This document shows, in pieces, positions 44,281 through 52,259 of a DNA stretch of 64,000 bases (positions are counted from its first letter, which is position 1; every line of letters begins with the position of its first letter). The translations under genes and the position numbers were made by a program. Source of the DNA: Paenibacillus thiaminolyticus (GTDB lineage Bacteria; Bacillota; Bacilli; Paenibacillales; Paenibacillaceae); NCBI RefSeq assembly GCF_007066085.1, contig NZ_CP041405.1, forward strand, positions 4,977,001-5,041,000, in the 5' to 3' direction. The notes below the pieces were generated by a model that was not told where the DNA came from, searched no databases, and saw nothing but the letters and a program-made list of their open reading frames with translations.

Positions 44281-45358
44281 CGGCGAACAGCGGTGGCGGG
44301 AGGGCAGCGGCACGAATGACCAACCGGATGATCAGCCAGATGATCAACCGAATGTCCGAATGGGTGAGGAGGCGGGTGACCAGCCGCTGGAGAAGCCGGG
44401 GAGCAAGCAGGGCAGCGGCGGCCTGCCGGGCAACCTGCTGCATGGCAGGGCCGGATTCGATAACGGCGGCCTGCCTGCGCGCGGAACCGGGACGGCGGAC
44501 GGCAAGCAGCCCGCAGCCGGGGCGGGCAGCTCCTGGGCCGGCCGCTTCCGGCTCGCTGCCGGCAAGTATGGCGCCGCGTTCAAGATCGGGCTGCAGGCCT
44601 CAATGGAATACAGGCTTCAATTCCTGATCGGGCTTGTCAGCTTGATCTTTCCTATCGGCATCCAGTCCCTAATTTGGACGGCCGTCTACCGCTCGTCCGC
44701 CGACGGGGTGTTGTACGGGTACGATTACAGCCAGATGATTCTGTACACGCTGCTGTCGGGTATCGTGACGAAGCTCGTCATGACCCAACTGGAGCACACG
44801 ATTGCGGAAGATATTAAGAGCGGCGGACTGAACGCGTATCTGGTCCGCCCCATCAGCTATTTTGGTTATCGGCTCTCTGCCTATGCCGGGAGCAGGGTCA
44901 TCTCGGACACTGTGCTGCTCGGCCTCGTGGCCGCCGTGCTGCTCATCGCCGTCCGCTACGGACATGCTCCGCTGCCGCCTGTCCGCCTCGCCCTGTTCGC
45001 CGCAGCCCTCCTGCTGGCCGCGGCCGTGCAATTCCTGCTGTCCTACGCGATCTGCGCCTTGGCTTTCCGGCTGGCGGAGATTTCGTATTTTTTCGTCATC
45101 ACCGGGCTTATCGTGCAGATCGTCAGCGGCGGCATCGTGCCGCTCGAGGTGTTCGGCGAGACGGTGAACGGATGGTTCAGCCTGCTGCCGTTCAAATATA
45201 CGATTTATTTTCCGGTCAATGTGCTGACCGGCCGAATTCCCGCAAGCGAGTCGCTCGGCGGCATTGCCATCCAATGCGGCTGGATCGTAATTCTGGCCGG
45301 GACCGCGCACATCGCATGGCGGGTTGGCCTGAAGCGGTATGTCGGGTTAGGAGGATGA
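44243..45358 (+). CDS. ABC-2 exporter permease 1, with unusual acidic N-terminal extension
   Basis: 371 residues from ATG 44243, which has AAGGAGAG upstream and overlaps the ATPase gene by 38 bases. The C-terminal ~265 residues form a six-helix ABC-2 permease (YRLQFLIGLVSLIFPIGIQS, YDYSQMILYTLLSG, SGGIVPLEVFGETV) of the DUF990-like group. Residues ~20-95 are hydrophilic and low-complexity, with NDQPDDQPDDQPN, rich in Gly, Pro and charged residues, unlike usual permease N-termini. A later start is possible: no good site is obvious, but GCCGGCAAGTATGGC (44557) is not preceded by a clear ribosome binding site. Works with the ATPase and the next permease. Confidence 0.8.
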   Translation: MDTRRPGMRRKDSGEQRWREGSGTNDQPDDQPDDQPNVRMGEEAGDQPLEKPGSKQGSGGLPGNLLHGRAGFDNGGLPARGTGTADGKQPAAGAGSSWAGRFRLAAGKYGAAFKIGLQASMEYRLQFLIGLVSLIFPIGIQSLIWTAVYRSSADGVLYGYDYSQMILYTLLSGIVTKLVMTQLEHTIAEDIKSGGLNAYLVRPISYFGYRLSAYAGSRVISDTVLLGLVAAVLLIAVRYGHAPLPPVRLALFAAALLLAAAVQFLLSYAICALAFRLAEISYFFVITGLIVQIVSGGIVPLEVFGETVNGWFSLLPFKYTIYFPVNVLTGRIPASESLGGIAIQCGWIVILAGTAHIAWRVGLKRYVGLGG

Positions 45359-45365
45359 GGCGGCG

Positions 45366-46202
45366 ATGGGGGGAGAGAGACGAGCGCGCTTCCGGGACGC
45401 ATGGCGCACGGGAGTGGAGTATATGCGCCTGTATGGCGTTTTTATCCGCAACTGCCTGGCAGCCAGCATGGAGTACCGCTTTAATTTCTGGATGGGCATT
45501 GCGGTCGAAATTGCTTTTTTATGCGCGAAGGCGCTGTACATTTTGATTGTATACCAGACGAATCTGCATATTGGGAAGCTGACGCCGGATCATATCCTGC
45601 TGTTCATCGGCACCTACACGATGATGACGGGATTTTATATGGGCTTGTTCTATGTCAATTTCATCCGGCTGCAGCAATATGTGCGCGACGGGACGCTCGA
45701 TCTGATGCTGACGAAGCCGATTTCCCTGCAATTTCTCGTCTCGCTTCGCTATGTCGACATCGGCTTGCCGGTGCCGAACGTGCTGGCCGGAGCCGCTATG
45801 ATCGCCGTCGGCTGGTCCCGCGCCGGGCTGCCGCTGAATGCGGCGAATCTCGTTGGCTTCGCCGGGCTGCTGCTGGCGGCGCTGGCTGTCACCTACGGCC
45901 TGATGCTGCTGCCGGCCTTGCTGGCCTTCCGCTTCGTGCAGACCGGGGCGGTGACGGAGATCGCGCATTCGATCTGGGATGCGAACAATATGCCGCTCGA
46001 TATTTTCCCGCCGTGGCTGCAGCGCATTGGGATTTACGCAATCCCGGTGTTCCTCATCAGCAACTATGCGCCCAAGTTCGTCATGAACGAACTGAGCGCC
46101 GGGGATATCGCTTGGGCGGCTGCGGCGCCGCTTCTGCTTCTGTTGCTGGCAAGATGGTGCTGGAAGCGGGCGGTAAGCGGGTACAGCAGCGCGGGCAGCT
46201 AG
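45366..46202 (+). CDS. ABC-2 exporter permease 2
   Basis: 278 residues with six hydrophobic helices, of the DUF990-like ABC-2 group. SMEYRFNFWMGIAVEIAFL closely parallels the same segment of permease 1 (SMEYRLQFLIGLVSLI), showing the two are paralogous and likely form a heterodimer with the ATPase. YVRDGTLDLMLTKPISLQF is the conserved cytoplasmic element near the ATPase contact. ATG follows eight bases after the preceding stop with GAGGCGGCG upstream. Confidence 0.88.
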   Translation: MGGERRARFRDAWRTGVEYMRLYGVFIRNCLAASMEYRFNFWMGIAVEIAFLCAKALYILIVYQTNLHIGKLTPDHILLFIGTYTMMTGFYMGLFYVNFIRLQQYVRDGTLDLMLTKPISLQFLVSLRYVDIGLPVPNVLAGAAMIAVGWSRAGLPLNAANLVGFAGLLLAALAVTYGLMLLPALLAFRFVQTGAVTEIAHSIWDANNMPLDIFPPWLQRIGIYAIPVFLISNYAPKFVMNELSAGDIAWAAAAPLLLLLLARWCWKRAVSGYSSAGS

Positions 46203-46265
46203 TGAGGGGCCGGCGGTACGGCATGATTCATCATCATGACAAGATGAAGGAAGGAGAGCGTTGCT

Positions 46266-47270
46266 ATGATGGACGTACGAGAGAGACAACGGTTCGAGAC
46301 TGGCTTCTTCAATTGCCGGGCCATTCAGTTGTCTCTGGCGCTGCAAGAGTGGGGAATGCCGGTCGAGGCGCTCTATTATAACGCGTGGGAGAGCACGAAG
46401 GAGATTTACGAGCATTTATATGTGAAAAAATCGAAGCCATGGTTTTACCGTTCCCCTTGTCTGGAGCCGTCCGAGCTGGAGCTGATCGGTATTCCTTATG
46501 AACAGGTCCCTTATGCGGATGATGAGGAGATTGCCCCGCTGCTGCAGCGCATCGATTACGGCGCTTGCGCGGCGTTTCTCTGGATCTCCTGCGGGGAAGC
46601 GCCTTATGTGAAGCCGGGAACGTTCGGCGACCCGGAAGCGGCGCATTCGGTATGGGTCTGCGGGTGGTCGCCAGAGCCTGGCGGTTCGGGCCGCTATGCG
46701 ATCCGCGATACGTATCCCGGCTATGAAGGGGATATATCGGAAGAGGACCTTCGGCGGATGTGCAAGGTTCCGGCGTTGAACACAGAGGACAGGGCCGTTT
46801 TTCTAATGCGCAAGCCGGAAGCGAAGGCGAGTCCGGACTGGAGCCGGATTCGCAAGAGGTATGAGGAGCGCATGGCGCGCCAGCAGGGGGATACTGCATA
46901 CTATGAGATTGTCCGCGCCTATGCGTCCGGCGGCGGGACGGGGCCGTTCACAAATCTGGCCGAGCTGTATGACTGCCATGCGCATGCTTTCAAATTCATT
47001 GCAGGCTCCCGCTATGCCTTCTCCTGCTTCGTGGAAGCGGCGGAGGGGGACCGAAGCCTGGTGCAGTTGCTGCGCGGCATAGCGCGCAAGGCGGATATGC
47101 TGAAAAATTTCTTCCTCATGGCCATCCACGGCGGAAGCGATCATGCGGCAATCATCGCGCAGTTGTGCAGTGAGATTCAGGAGCTGGAGGAACTGGCTTG
47201 GGGCTATATCGTATCGCCAAGCGGCGTGGCTCCCGGCATCGCGCCGCAAGTAACGAATTTCCTCGCGTGA
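46266..47270 (+). CDS. BtrH-like C39/papain-fold acyltransferase
   Basis: 334 residues with the arrangement of BtrH N-terminal domain proteins (papain/C39-like): candidate Cys17 in FFNCRAIQLSLALQEWG, His127 in AAHSVWVCGWSPE and Asp148 in AIRDTYPGY, a plausible Cys-His-Asp triad. In butirosin synthesis BtrH moves an acyl chain from the carrier BtrI onto the acceptor. Here the gene lies at the end of an operon that begins with a carrier protein and an ATP-grasp enzyme, so the same transfer step is the best guess. The C-terminal part (about 180-334) is helical and may bind the carrier. Start ATG 46266 or 46269. The proposed family is based on motif recognition and needs a profile search. Confidence 0.72.
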   Translation: MMDVRERQRFETGFFNCRAIQLSLALQEWGMPVEALYYNAWESTKEIYEHLYVKKSKPWFYRSPCLEPSELELIGIPYEQVPYADDEEIAPLLQRIDYGACAAFLWISCGEAPYVKPGTFGDPEAAHSVWVCGWSPEPGGSGRYAIRDTYPGYEGDISEEDLRRMCKVPALNTEDRAVFLMRKPEAKASPDWSRIRKRYEERMARQQGDTAYYEIVRAYASGGGTGPFTNLAELYDCHAHAFKFIAGSRYAFSCFVEAAEGDRSLVQLLRGIARKADMLKNFFLMAIHGGSDHAAIIAQLCSEIQELEELAWGYIVSPSGVAPGIAPQVTNFLA

Positions 47271-47548
47271 GGCCGATCGCAGTATGGAGCTTTTGCGACA
47301 TTCATGCTCGGCTTGTGATGAACGGCGAGGCCTCTGATCCAACCCTATCCTATATTTCAGATCCAGCCAAGCTTCGGCACACTTCATACGTTTAATGGGC
47401 CTTTCAGACTGGAATTGATATTGCGAGAAAGCAGTCCCTGGACATATGGGGCAGAACCGAGACAAGCGAGGTAGAAAGTGCCGGATGGAGAAAGGAAAGT
47501 CCTATATTCCGAAATGCGGAAGAAAAGGAGAAGAAGTTCGAGAAGCCT

Positions 47549-47744
47549 ATGTATACAAATGAGGAAGCCATTGCAACGATGAACCCGTTAATGAAGAAGA
47601 TATTTCGGCGTTGATCTGACAGGCTATCATGTCAAAGTGAACAAGGATTGGTATACATTCTCTAAGAAAGGGGCGATCCTCTCGGCGCAAATTAATGGTG
47701 CGGGAAATGTTTATCAAGTTAGCCGGTCTAGTCTACGAAAATAA
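47549..47744 (+). pseudogene. Frameshifted remnant of a secreted-type protein gene
   Basis: From ATG 47549 the frame reads MYTNEEAIATMNPLMKKIF then stops at RR*. One base later another frame continues seamlessly as VDLTGYHVKVNKDWYTFSKK, GAILSAQINGAGNVYQVS and ends at 47744. Joined, it is a coherent ~65-residue stretch with a globular look; the ends are missing or not recognisable. A single-base frameshift best explains it. I do not recognise the family; PepSY/YcdB-like surface proteins are a possibility. Confidence 0.55.
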
Positions 47745-47789
47745 AGAAGACCATCTAATCTGTGAATAGACAATTGGAGGTACGCTATC

Positions 47790-47896
47790 ATGAAACCGTT
47801 CAGAGTATTTCTTTATTCCATTGTTTGACCGTTACGGCGAAAGTCAATGAAAAAGGAAAGATTTACGGGGTGGACCAAGCCGGCCCAAGGAAATAA
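47790..47896 (+). pseudogene. Frameshifted small secreted protein remnant
   Basis: ATG 47790 with TGGAGG upstream starts a signal-like MKPFRVFLYSIV, then stop. In a neighbouring frame the sequence goes on as LTVTAKVNEKGKIYGVDQAG and ends at 47896. A deletion or frameshift inside the signal peptide has broken it. It closes with a strong terminator at 47944. Confidence 0.5.
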
Positions 47897-47943
47897 AGAT
47901 AGGGCGGCATGAAAAGAACATCGAGGCAACCCGATGGATATCC

Positions 47944-47974
47944 ATCAGAGAGCGCACCGCTCTCTGATTTTTTT
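47944..47974 (+). terminator. Rho-independent terminator
   Basis: ATCAGAGAGCG (47944-47954) and CGCTCTCTGAT (47958-47968) form a perfect 11-bp stem with a 3-base loop, followed by TTTTTT. It ends any plus-strand transcript through the decayed genes. Confidence 0.92.
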
Positions 47975-48009
47975 GCATTACGGCTCCGGGAAGCGGCGGG
48001 GGCAGACCA

Positions 48010-48396
48010 TTAACGCCTCTTATTTTCTTTGGCAGCTTGGGCATCTATCGTTTCAAGAAAGTCCTTTGCGGTCCGAACGACATATTTGACCTCGTCAATC
48101 GATCTTTCCATCAGCGCAATTTTATGGAGATCAAGCAGCATTTGCTTCTCTTCGATGCCAGCCTTGCCGTGGAGCTTCTGAAAATGAAACAATTCGGCCG
48201 GTCCAATATCCAGTGCATGCATAAGCGATTCCAATGTTTTCAAGGTTACGTTGACTTTTCCGGATTCGATATCCGAAATTCGTGACTTGCTCATTCCTTC
48301 TTTACCTGTTCTTTCCGCAACCTGCTCCTGACTTAATCCCTTTGCGGATCGAATCATTCTTAGCTGTTCGCCAACAAGTTTTAGTAAATCTGACAT
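48010..48396 (-). CDS. XRE-family transcriptional regulator
   Basis: 128 residues. The HTH is GLSQEQVAERTGKEGMSKSR with the following DIESGKVNVTLKTLESLMHA, a classic SinR/Xre-like domain (about 10-70); the C-terminal half is helical (EEKQMLLDLHKIALMERSID), possibly for dimerisation or ligand sensing. ATG 48396 has GAGGTGA 5 bases upstream. Diverges from the DWVKE-family gene with an inverted repeat over the intervening promoter. Parallel to the XRE/DWVKE module at 16.2-16.7 kb. Confidence 0.9.
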   Translation of the reverse strand: MSDLLKLVGEQLRMIRSAKGLSQEQVAERTGKEGMSKSRISDIESGKVNVTLKTLESLMHALDIGPAELFHFQKLHGKAGIEEKQMLLDLHKIALMERSIDEVKYVVRTAKDFLETIDAQAAKENKRR

Positions 48397-48449
48397 GATA
48401 GTCACCTCAGTTAGAGGTTAGTAAAACATTGAAGAAAAAGAGATATCAC

Positions 48450-48485
48450 TATAACATAACAAAGACAAAAATGTTATACTATAAT
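48450..48485. promoter_or_regulatory. Inverted-repeat operator and -10 box between XRE and DWVKE genes
   Basis: TATAACAT (48450-48457) and ATGTTATA (48471-48478) form an inverted repeat with a 13-base spacer, adjacent to a consensus TATAAT -10 box (48480-48485) reading toward the DWVKE gene. Likely operator of the divergent XRE regulator. Confidence 0.65.
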
Positions 48486-48575
48486 AGAACGTTTCATAGA
48501 GATTCCAATTCAAGCAATTCAAGCAGATCAAGGAGGCAAAGCTGATAGTTCAGAAATCGATGTGGAGGAAGTAAT

Positions 48576-48884
48576 ATGTCCGATTGGGTAAAAGAAACCT
48601 TGCATCAACGCCTGGAATATCTAAGAGAACAAGTGGAACTGCAGCCGGAGATCGCAATATTGCAGAATAAACGGAAAGCATTGGAACGCGCATTGCAGCG
48701 CGAATTCGAACGACAAGAAAGCGGCTTGCACATGGAATGGCTGGATGCGCACGAGGAACTCGCCTTAGTTAAGATGGGCTGGTTCTACGCCAAGGGGGTT
48801 CAGGACGGATTGAAAATGCTCATTTTTTTGCAAAACTCGGAAGAAGAGCTGGAGAAAAGCATGACGACAACCATGAAATCCTAA
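48576..48884 (+). CDS. DWVKE-family small helical protein
   Basis: 102 residues from ATG 48576 (TGGAGGAA upstream). No recognised domain. The start MSDWVKETLHQRLEYL is shared with the shorter protein at 16513. The rest is predicted all-helical and charged: LQREFERQESGLHMEWLDAH, then KMGWFYAKGVQDGLKML, looking like a helical hairpin or coiled coil. No signal or membrane helix. A small cytoplasmic protein tied to a divergent XRE regulator could be an antitoxin, stress or phage-derived factor. I cannot assign a function. Confidence 0.75.
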   Translation: MSDWVKETLHQRLEYLREQVELQPEIAILQNKRKALERALQREFERQESGLHMEWLDAHEELALVKMGWFYAKGVQDGLKMLIFLQNSEEELEKSMTTTMKS

Positions 48885-48945
48885 TTTGCAGCGGAAAAGG
48901 GCAATCCCTCTCCCGGCTTTTGATCAAGAGGGGAACAAGGAAGCC

Positions 48946-48988
48946 AAAAGGCCGAGTCAGGGTTCATGTACCCGGAACTCGGCCTTTT
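48946..48988. terminator. Bidirectional terminator between DWVKE and MFS genes
   Basis: AAAAGGCCGAGT (48946-48957) and ACTCGGCCTTTT (48977-48988) make a perfect 12-bp stem with A/T runs on both ends, between two convergent genes. Confidence 0.93.
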
Positions 48989-49047
48989 GCCTTGTGCATT
49001 CCAACTTACAGTCTGAAGAGTTTGCCTTCTTCATAGGCTTCCCAAGC

Positions 49048-50253
49048 TTACATTCTCTGCTCTGCCGATGCGGAACTCCGCTTCGCGTTGCGCTGTGACC
49101 AGGATGCGAGCCCCATCGTGGAGAGGAGCAGGATACCGGTCACCCAGAAGACGGCATGAATGGAGAACACGCCGCTGATCGCGCCGCCGACCAACGGGCC
49201 GAGCATGCCGCCAAGCTGATTCGCCGTCTGATTCAGGCTGAACGCGCGGCCCCGGAACTCGCTGTCCGTCGAGCGGACGACGAGGCCGTTCAAGGCCGGG
49301 AACACGGCGCAGAAGAAGATGCCGTAGGCGAACCGGATGAACGAGAACCACCAGATGTTGTGGAACGGAATCTGGGCGAGCGTTCCGATGCCGCCGGCGA
49401 GCAGGCCGATCATCAGGACGCGCTGGAACCCGACCCGATCGGCCATCTTGCCCCAGCGCGGCGCGAAGATGATGCTCGCTACCCCGACGAGGGAGAAGAC
49501 GAAGCCTGCCGCGAGCGAGGCGTTCTTGTCGGAGATGCCGAGCTCGACAATGTACAGCGGCAGCACCGGCTCGATCGTCATGACGGAGAACTGGGTGCAG
49601 AGCGACAGAACGAGCACGATCAGGAGCGGCTTATTGTGGGCTGCCAGGCTGAACGTGTGCACGATCGAGACCCGGTCCTTGCTTGGCACGAACGATTCTT
49701 CCTTAACCCAGAAAATAATGAGCAGTGTCGCCAGGAAGCAGAGCACTCCCGCGCTGCCGAACGCAATCCGGTTGTCGAATATTCTCGCCAGCACGCCGCC
49801 CAGCATCGGCCCCATGATGCTGCCCGTCGCCGTCGCCGTGGACATCATGGACAGCGCATACCCGACCTTGCGCTCCGGCGTATTGGTGCCGACCAGAGCG
49901 ATCGAGCCCGGAATGAATCCCGACAGCAGCCCCTGCAGCAGCCGCAGAATAAGCAGCTGAACGGGACTGGTGACGAAGGCCGTCAGCAGATAGATGACGC
50001 AGAGAGCCAGCCCGGCCCGGATAATCATCGGCTTCCGTCCGTATTTGTCCCCGACGGCTCCCCAGAACGGAGAAGAGATCGCTCCGGCGAGGAAGGCGCT
50101 GCTGAACAGAATTCCGGACCACAGCTCCAGATGATCCTTGACGCCGATCTGAATCAGGAAGAGCGGCAGAAAAGGAACGACCATGGAGAAGCTGGAAGAG
50201 ACGATGAATGCCCCGAACCACAGTATCCACAGATTTTTCTTCCATGTTTCCAT
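49048..50253 (-). CDS. MFS multidrug-type efflux transporter (MdtG-like)
   Basis: 401 residues with 12 membrane helices. The MFS signature GAVGDKYGRKPMIIRAGL lies in the loop between helices 2 and 3, and RLLQGLLSGFIPGSIALVGT is the helix 4-5 antiporter-type segment (LQGxxxGxxP). The start LWILWFGAFIVSSSFSMVVP and central VFSLVGVASIIFAPRWGKMADR resemble MdtG/YfiS-type drug exporters. ATG at 50253; transcribed toward the terminator at 48.96 kb. Substrate not predictable. Confidence 0.9.
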   Translation of the reverse strand: METWKKNLWILWFGAFIVSSSFSMVVPFLPLFLIQIGVKDHLELWSGILFSSAFLAGAISSPFWGAVGDKYGRKPMIIRAGLALCVIYLLTAFVTSPVQLLILRLLQGLLSGFIPGSIALVGTNTPERKVGYALSMMSTATATGSIMGPMLGGVLARIFDNRIAFGSAGVLCFLATLLIIFWVKEESFVPSKDRVSIVHTFSLAAHNKPLLIVLVLSLCTQFSVMTIEPVLPLYIVELGISDKNASLAAGFVFSLVGVASIIFAPRWGKMADRVGFQRVLMIGLLAGGIGTLAQIPFHNIWWFSFIRFAYGIFFCAVFPALNGLVVRSTDSEFRGRAFSLNQTANQLGGMLGPLVGGAISGVFSIHAVFWVTGILLLSTMGLASWSQRNAKRSSASAEQRM

Positions 50254-50489
50254 TAGATCTTCACTCCCGATATCCCTTTTTCAACGTACGTTTCGATTGG
50301 AGTGTCATTCTAACGGCACTCGATATGTCAGACCGAACACATTATCCGCTTCCTATTATACAGCAAGCAGTCAATCTTTTTTTGCTCCGGCACGGCCGGA
50401 GAACAGGAGCTTGCCTTCGTCGAGTGCGGTTGCCGCAAGGGAAATCGGCGGGGGAAAATATTTTTTATTTTGGGGGATTACGCTAATTA

Positions 50490-50597
50490 TGAACCTAGTT
50501 GATTCACGGCCGAGGCCCCTTCTAAATAAGCGTCAGACGCCGCGCAGAAGCTCTCCGGGTCGGGGTGTCCGTTGATCACGAGAATATTCGGTTTCAT
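50490..50597 (-). pseudogene. N-terminal fragment of a flavodoxin-fold NAD(P)H oxidoreductase
   Basis: ATG 50597 with AGGAGG upstream begins MKPNILVINGHPDPESFCAA, the start of NAD(P)H dehydrogenase (quinone)/Kef-ancillary flavodoxin-fold proteins. After DAYLEGA the sequence loses similarity and stops within 8 codons. So only ~28 residues of a ~190-residue gene remain; the rest has been deleted. The remaining 50254-50794 gap shows no other gene. Confidence 0.7.
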
Positions 50598-50794
50598 AGT
50601 CGTTCCTCCTCTTAGGTTGTCTCTTCTTCTACTCACTGACCTTAACACCGCCGTTCGCGATATAATATAGGGGTGCATGTCTATAATCAGCATAGAACGA
50701 ATGCTCATCTTGAGCATGATATTTTTCGTTCTCGCTATTCTTGCTTTTTAACTATGTTATAATGAAAGTTAAAATGTGGGAGAGGGGTTATCCT

Positions 50795-51235
50795 ATGCCA
50801 GTTGAGACGTTTAGAGCAACCGCACATTTACAAAATGGGCTTGTCGTAAAGGCGAGAGCGAGAAACTTCGAGATTACGATCGATGAACCGAAATCGCTGG
50901 GCGGCACCGACACGGCTATGAATCCGGTGGAGGTCGTGCTCTGCGCTCTGGGGGCCTGCCAGTCCATCGTCGCCAGAGCCTATGCGCGCAAGTTCAAGAT
51001 CGATCTTGAGGAGTTCTGGGTGGAATTAGAAGGGGATCTGGATACGGACGGCTTTATGAACAAGTCGGATGTGCGCCGCGGATACTCGGAAATCCGTTAT
51101 AATATTCATATCAAAAGCAACGCCTCCTACGAGCAGGCGAAGGAATTCGTCGAGTTCATTGAACGCACTTGCCCGGTCGGCGACACGATCAATAACCCGG
51201 TGCGTCTCGTCTTGAATGACATTGTGTTAGAATAG
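50795..51235 (+). CDS. OsmC/Ohr-family peroxide-reducing protein
   Basis: 146 residues. OsmC-family proteins reduce organic hydroperoxides with two cysteines. Both are visible: CALGACQSIVARAY and ERTCPVGDTI, with the conserved Arg-type neighbourhood and MNPVEVVLCALGACQ block. ATG 50795 has GAGAGGGG upstream. Likely a cytoplasmic OsmC (YhfA-like) rather than Ohr. Ends with a strong terminator. Confidence 0.92.
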   Translation: MPVETFRATAHLQNGLVVKARARNFEITIDEPKSLGGTDTAMNPVEVVLCALGACQSIVARAYARKFKIDLEEFWVELEGDLDTDGFMNKSDVRRGYSEIRYNIHIKSNASYEQAKEFVEFIERTCPVGDTINNPVRLVLNDIVLE

Positions 51236-51244
51236 AACAGTCCG

Positions 51245-51289
51245 GCCTCCTGCGATTGGGCAACCTTTTGCAGGAGGCTCATTTTATTT
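51245..51289 (+). terminator. Terminator after OsmC-family gene
   Basis: GCCTCCTGC (51245-51253) pairs with GCAGGAGGC (51270-51278), followed by TCATTTTATTT. Confidence 0.85.
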
Positions 51290-51416
51290 GCATCATTCAC
51301 ACAGCCCGTGTTGCGCATTTTGACTTTTCCAAAATAGAAGCGCTGTCCGACGATAGAATGCAGGTATATACATAGAACAGGCCAGTGGAAGTATTTCCGG
51401 ACTTTTACCGTGCACT

Positions 51417-52259
51417 TTAATCGTTGTGGCTGCTCCCCGCCTCGCTGTCCTCTGCTGCGATGCCGTAGCGGGCGAGCGCCTTCGCCGCGCTTTCGCGCAT
51501 GCGCCGCTGCAGCTTATCTCCATCCACGATGCGGACGCGCATGCCGAGGAAGCGGATTTTGGACAGCACATACTCGCATTCATCGCCCAGGAAGGTGAGC
51601 CGAATCCGGTAGGTGTCCTCCTCGTCCGCATACTCCACTTCCTTCTCGAAGCAGGAGAAGGCATACATGATCCGGGACAGCTCCCGGTTGTACATCCGGA
51701 CGACCTCGATCACGGCATGCTCCTTGCGGGTGTCCAGGACGGCCGCGATTCGGCTCAGCCATATCTCGGCCATGCCGGCCGGCACCGGTTCCATGTCCGC
51801 CTCCGCGATGTTCCGCAGCCGCGTGGACATGAGCATGCGCCGCCGCGGATTGTACCAGAGCAAGTACCATTCGCGCTTCACCATGGAGTATTCCAGCTTG
51901 TAAGGGAAGCCGGACTGCGCAGGCTGCATGCCTCCATGCTTGAGCTGGTAAGAGACGCGGATGCCCTGTTGGGCCGCGATAATGCGGCGCAGAGGGCGAA
52001 GGAGCGGATGGTACGCATGGCGCTCGATGCTGGCGGCCTTCTCCGCAACATGCTCGGCCAGCTCGAAGTCGGCCTCGTCCCGCAGCGCCGCCGCCAGCTT
52101 CGCCAGCGTCTCCGGCGAGAATGCTTCTGCCGAGGCAGGATGATTCAGCATCGCTTTCAGCCACGAGCGCTCCTGCGAGGTGATGGCGAACGCGCCCGCT
52201 TCCCCCAGCTTGGACATAATCTGATAATTAAAAATTTTCTCGAACAGGTTCATCGCCAT
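51417..52259 (-). CDS. WYL-domain regulator, second of a pair
   Basis: 280 residues from ATG 52259. The WYL domain (about 90-195) has RVSYQLKHGG, PYKLEYSMVKREWYLLWYNP and STRLRNIAEADM, the same Trp-Tyr-Leu core seen in its upstream partner; residues 1-85 are helical (AFAITSQERSWLKAMLNHPA) and not a clear winged helix. Together with the preceding overlapping gene it forms a PafB/PafC-like tandem. The C-terminal WCX-like extension (EYVLSKIRFLGMRVRIVDGD) matches WYL regulators. The start is uncertain: a TTG at 52289 is in frame. Confidence 0.82.
   Translation of the reverse strand: MAMNLFEKIFNYQIMSKLGEAGAFAITSQERSWLKAMLNHPASAEAFSPETLAKLAAALRDEADFELAEHVAEKAASIERHAYHPLLRPLRRIIAAQQGIRVSYQLKHGGMQPAQSGFPYKLEYSMVKREWYLLWYNPRRRMLMSTRLRNIAEADMEPVPAGMAEIWLSRIAAVLDTRKEHAVIEVVRMYNRELSRIMYAFSCFEKEVEYADEEDTYRIRLTFLGDECEYVLSKIRFLGMRVRIVDGDKLQRRMRESAAKALARYGIAAEDSEAGSSHND

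Noticed and set aside
39029..47270. RiPP cluster with a precursor peptide
   Set aside because: The radical SAM enzyme invited this, but no short precursor-like gene or RRE-type protein was found; the carrier protein fits better.
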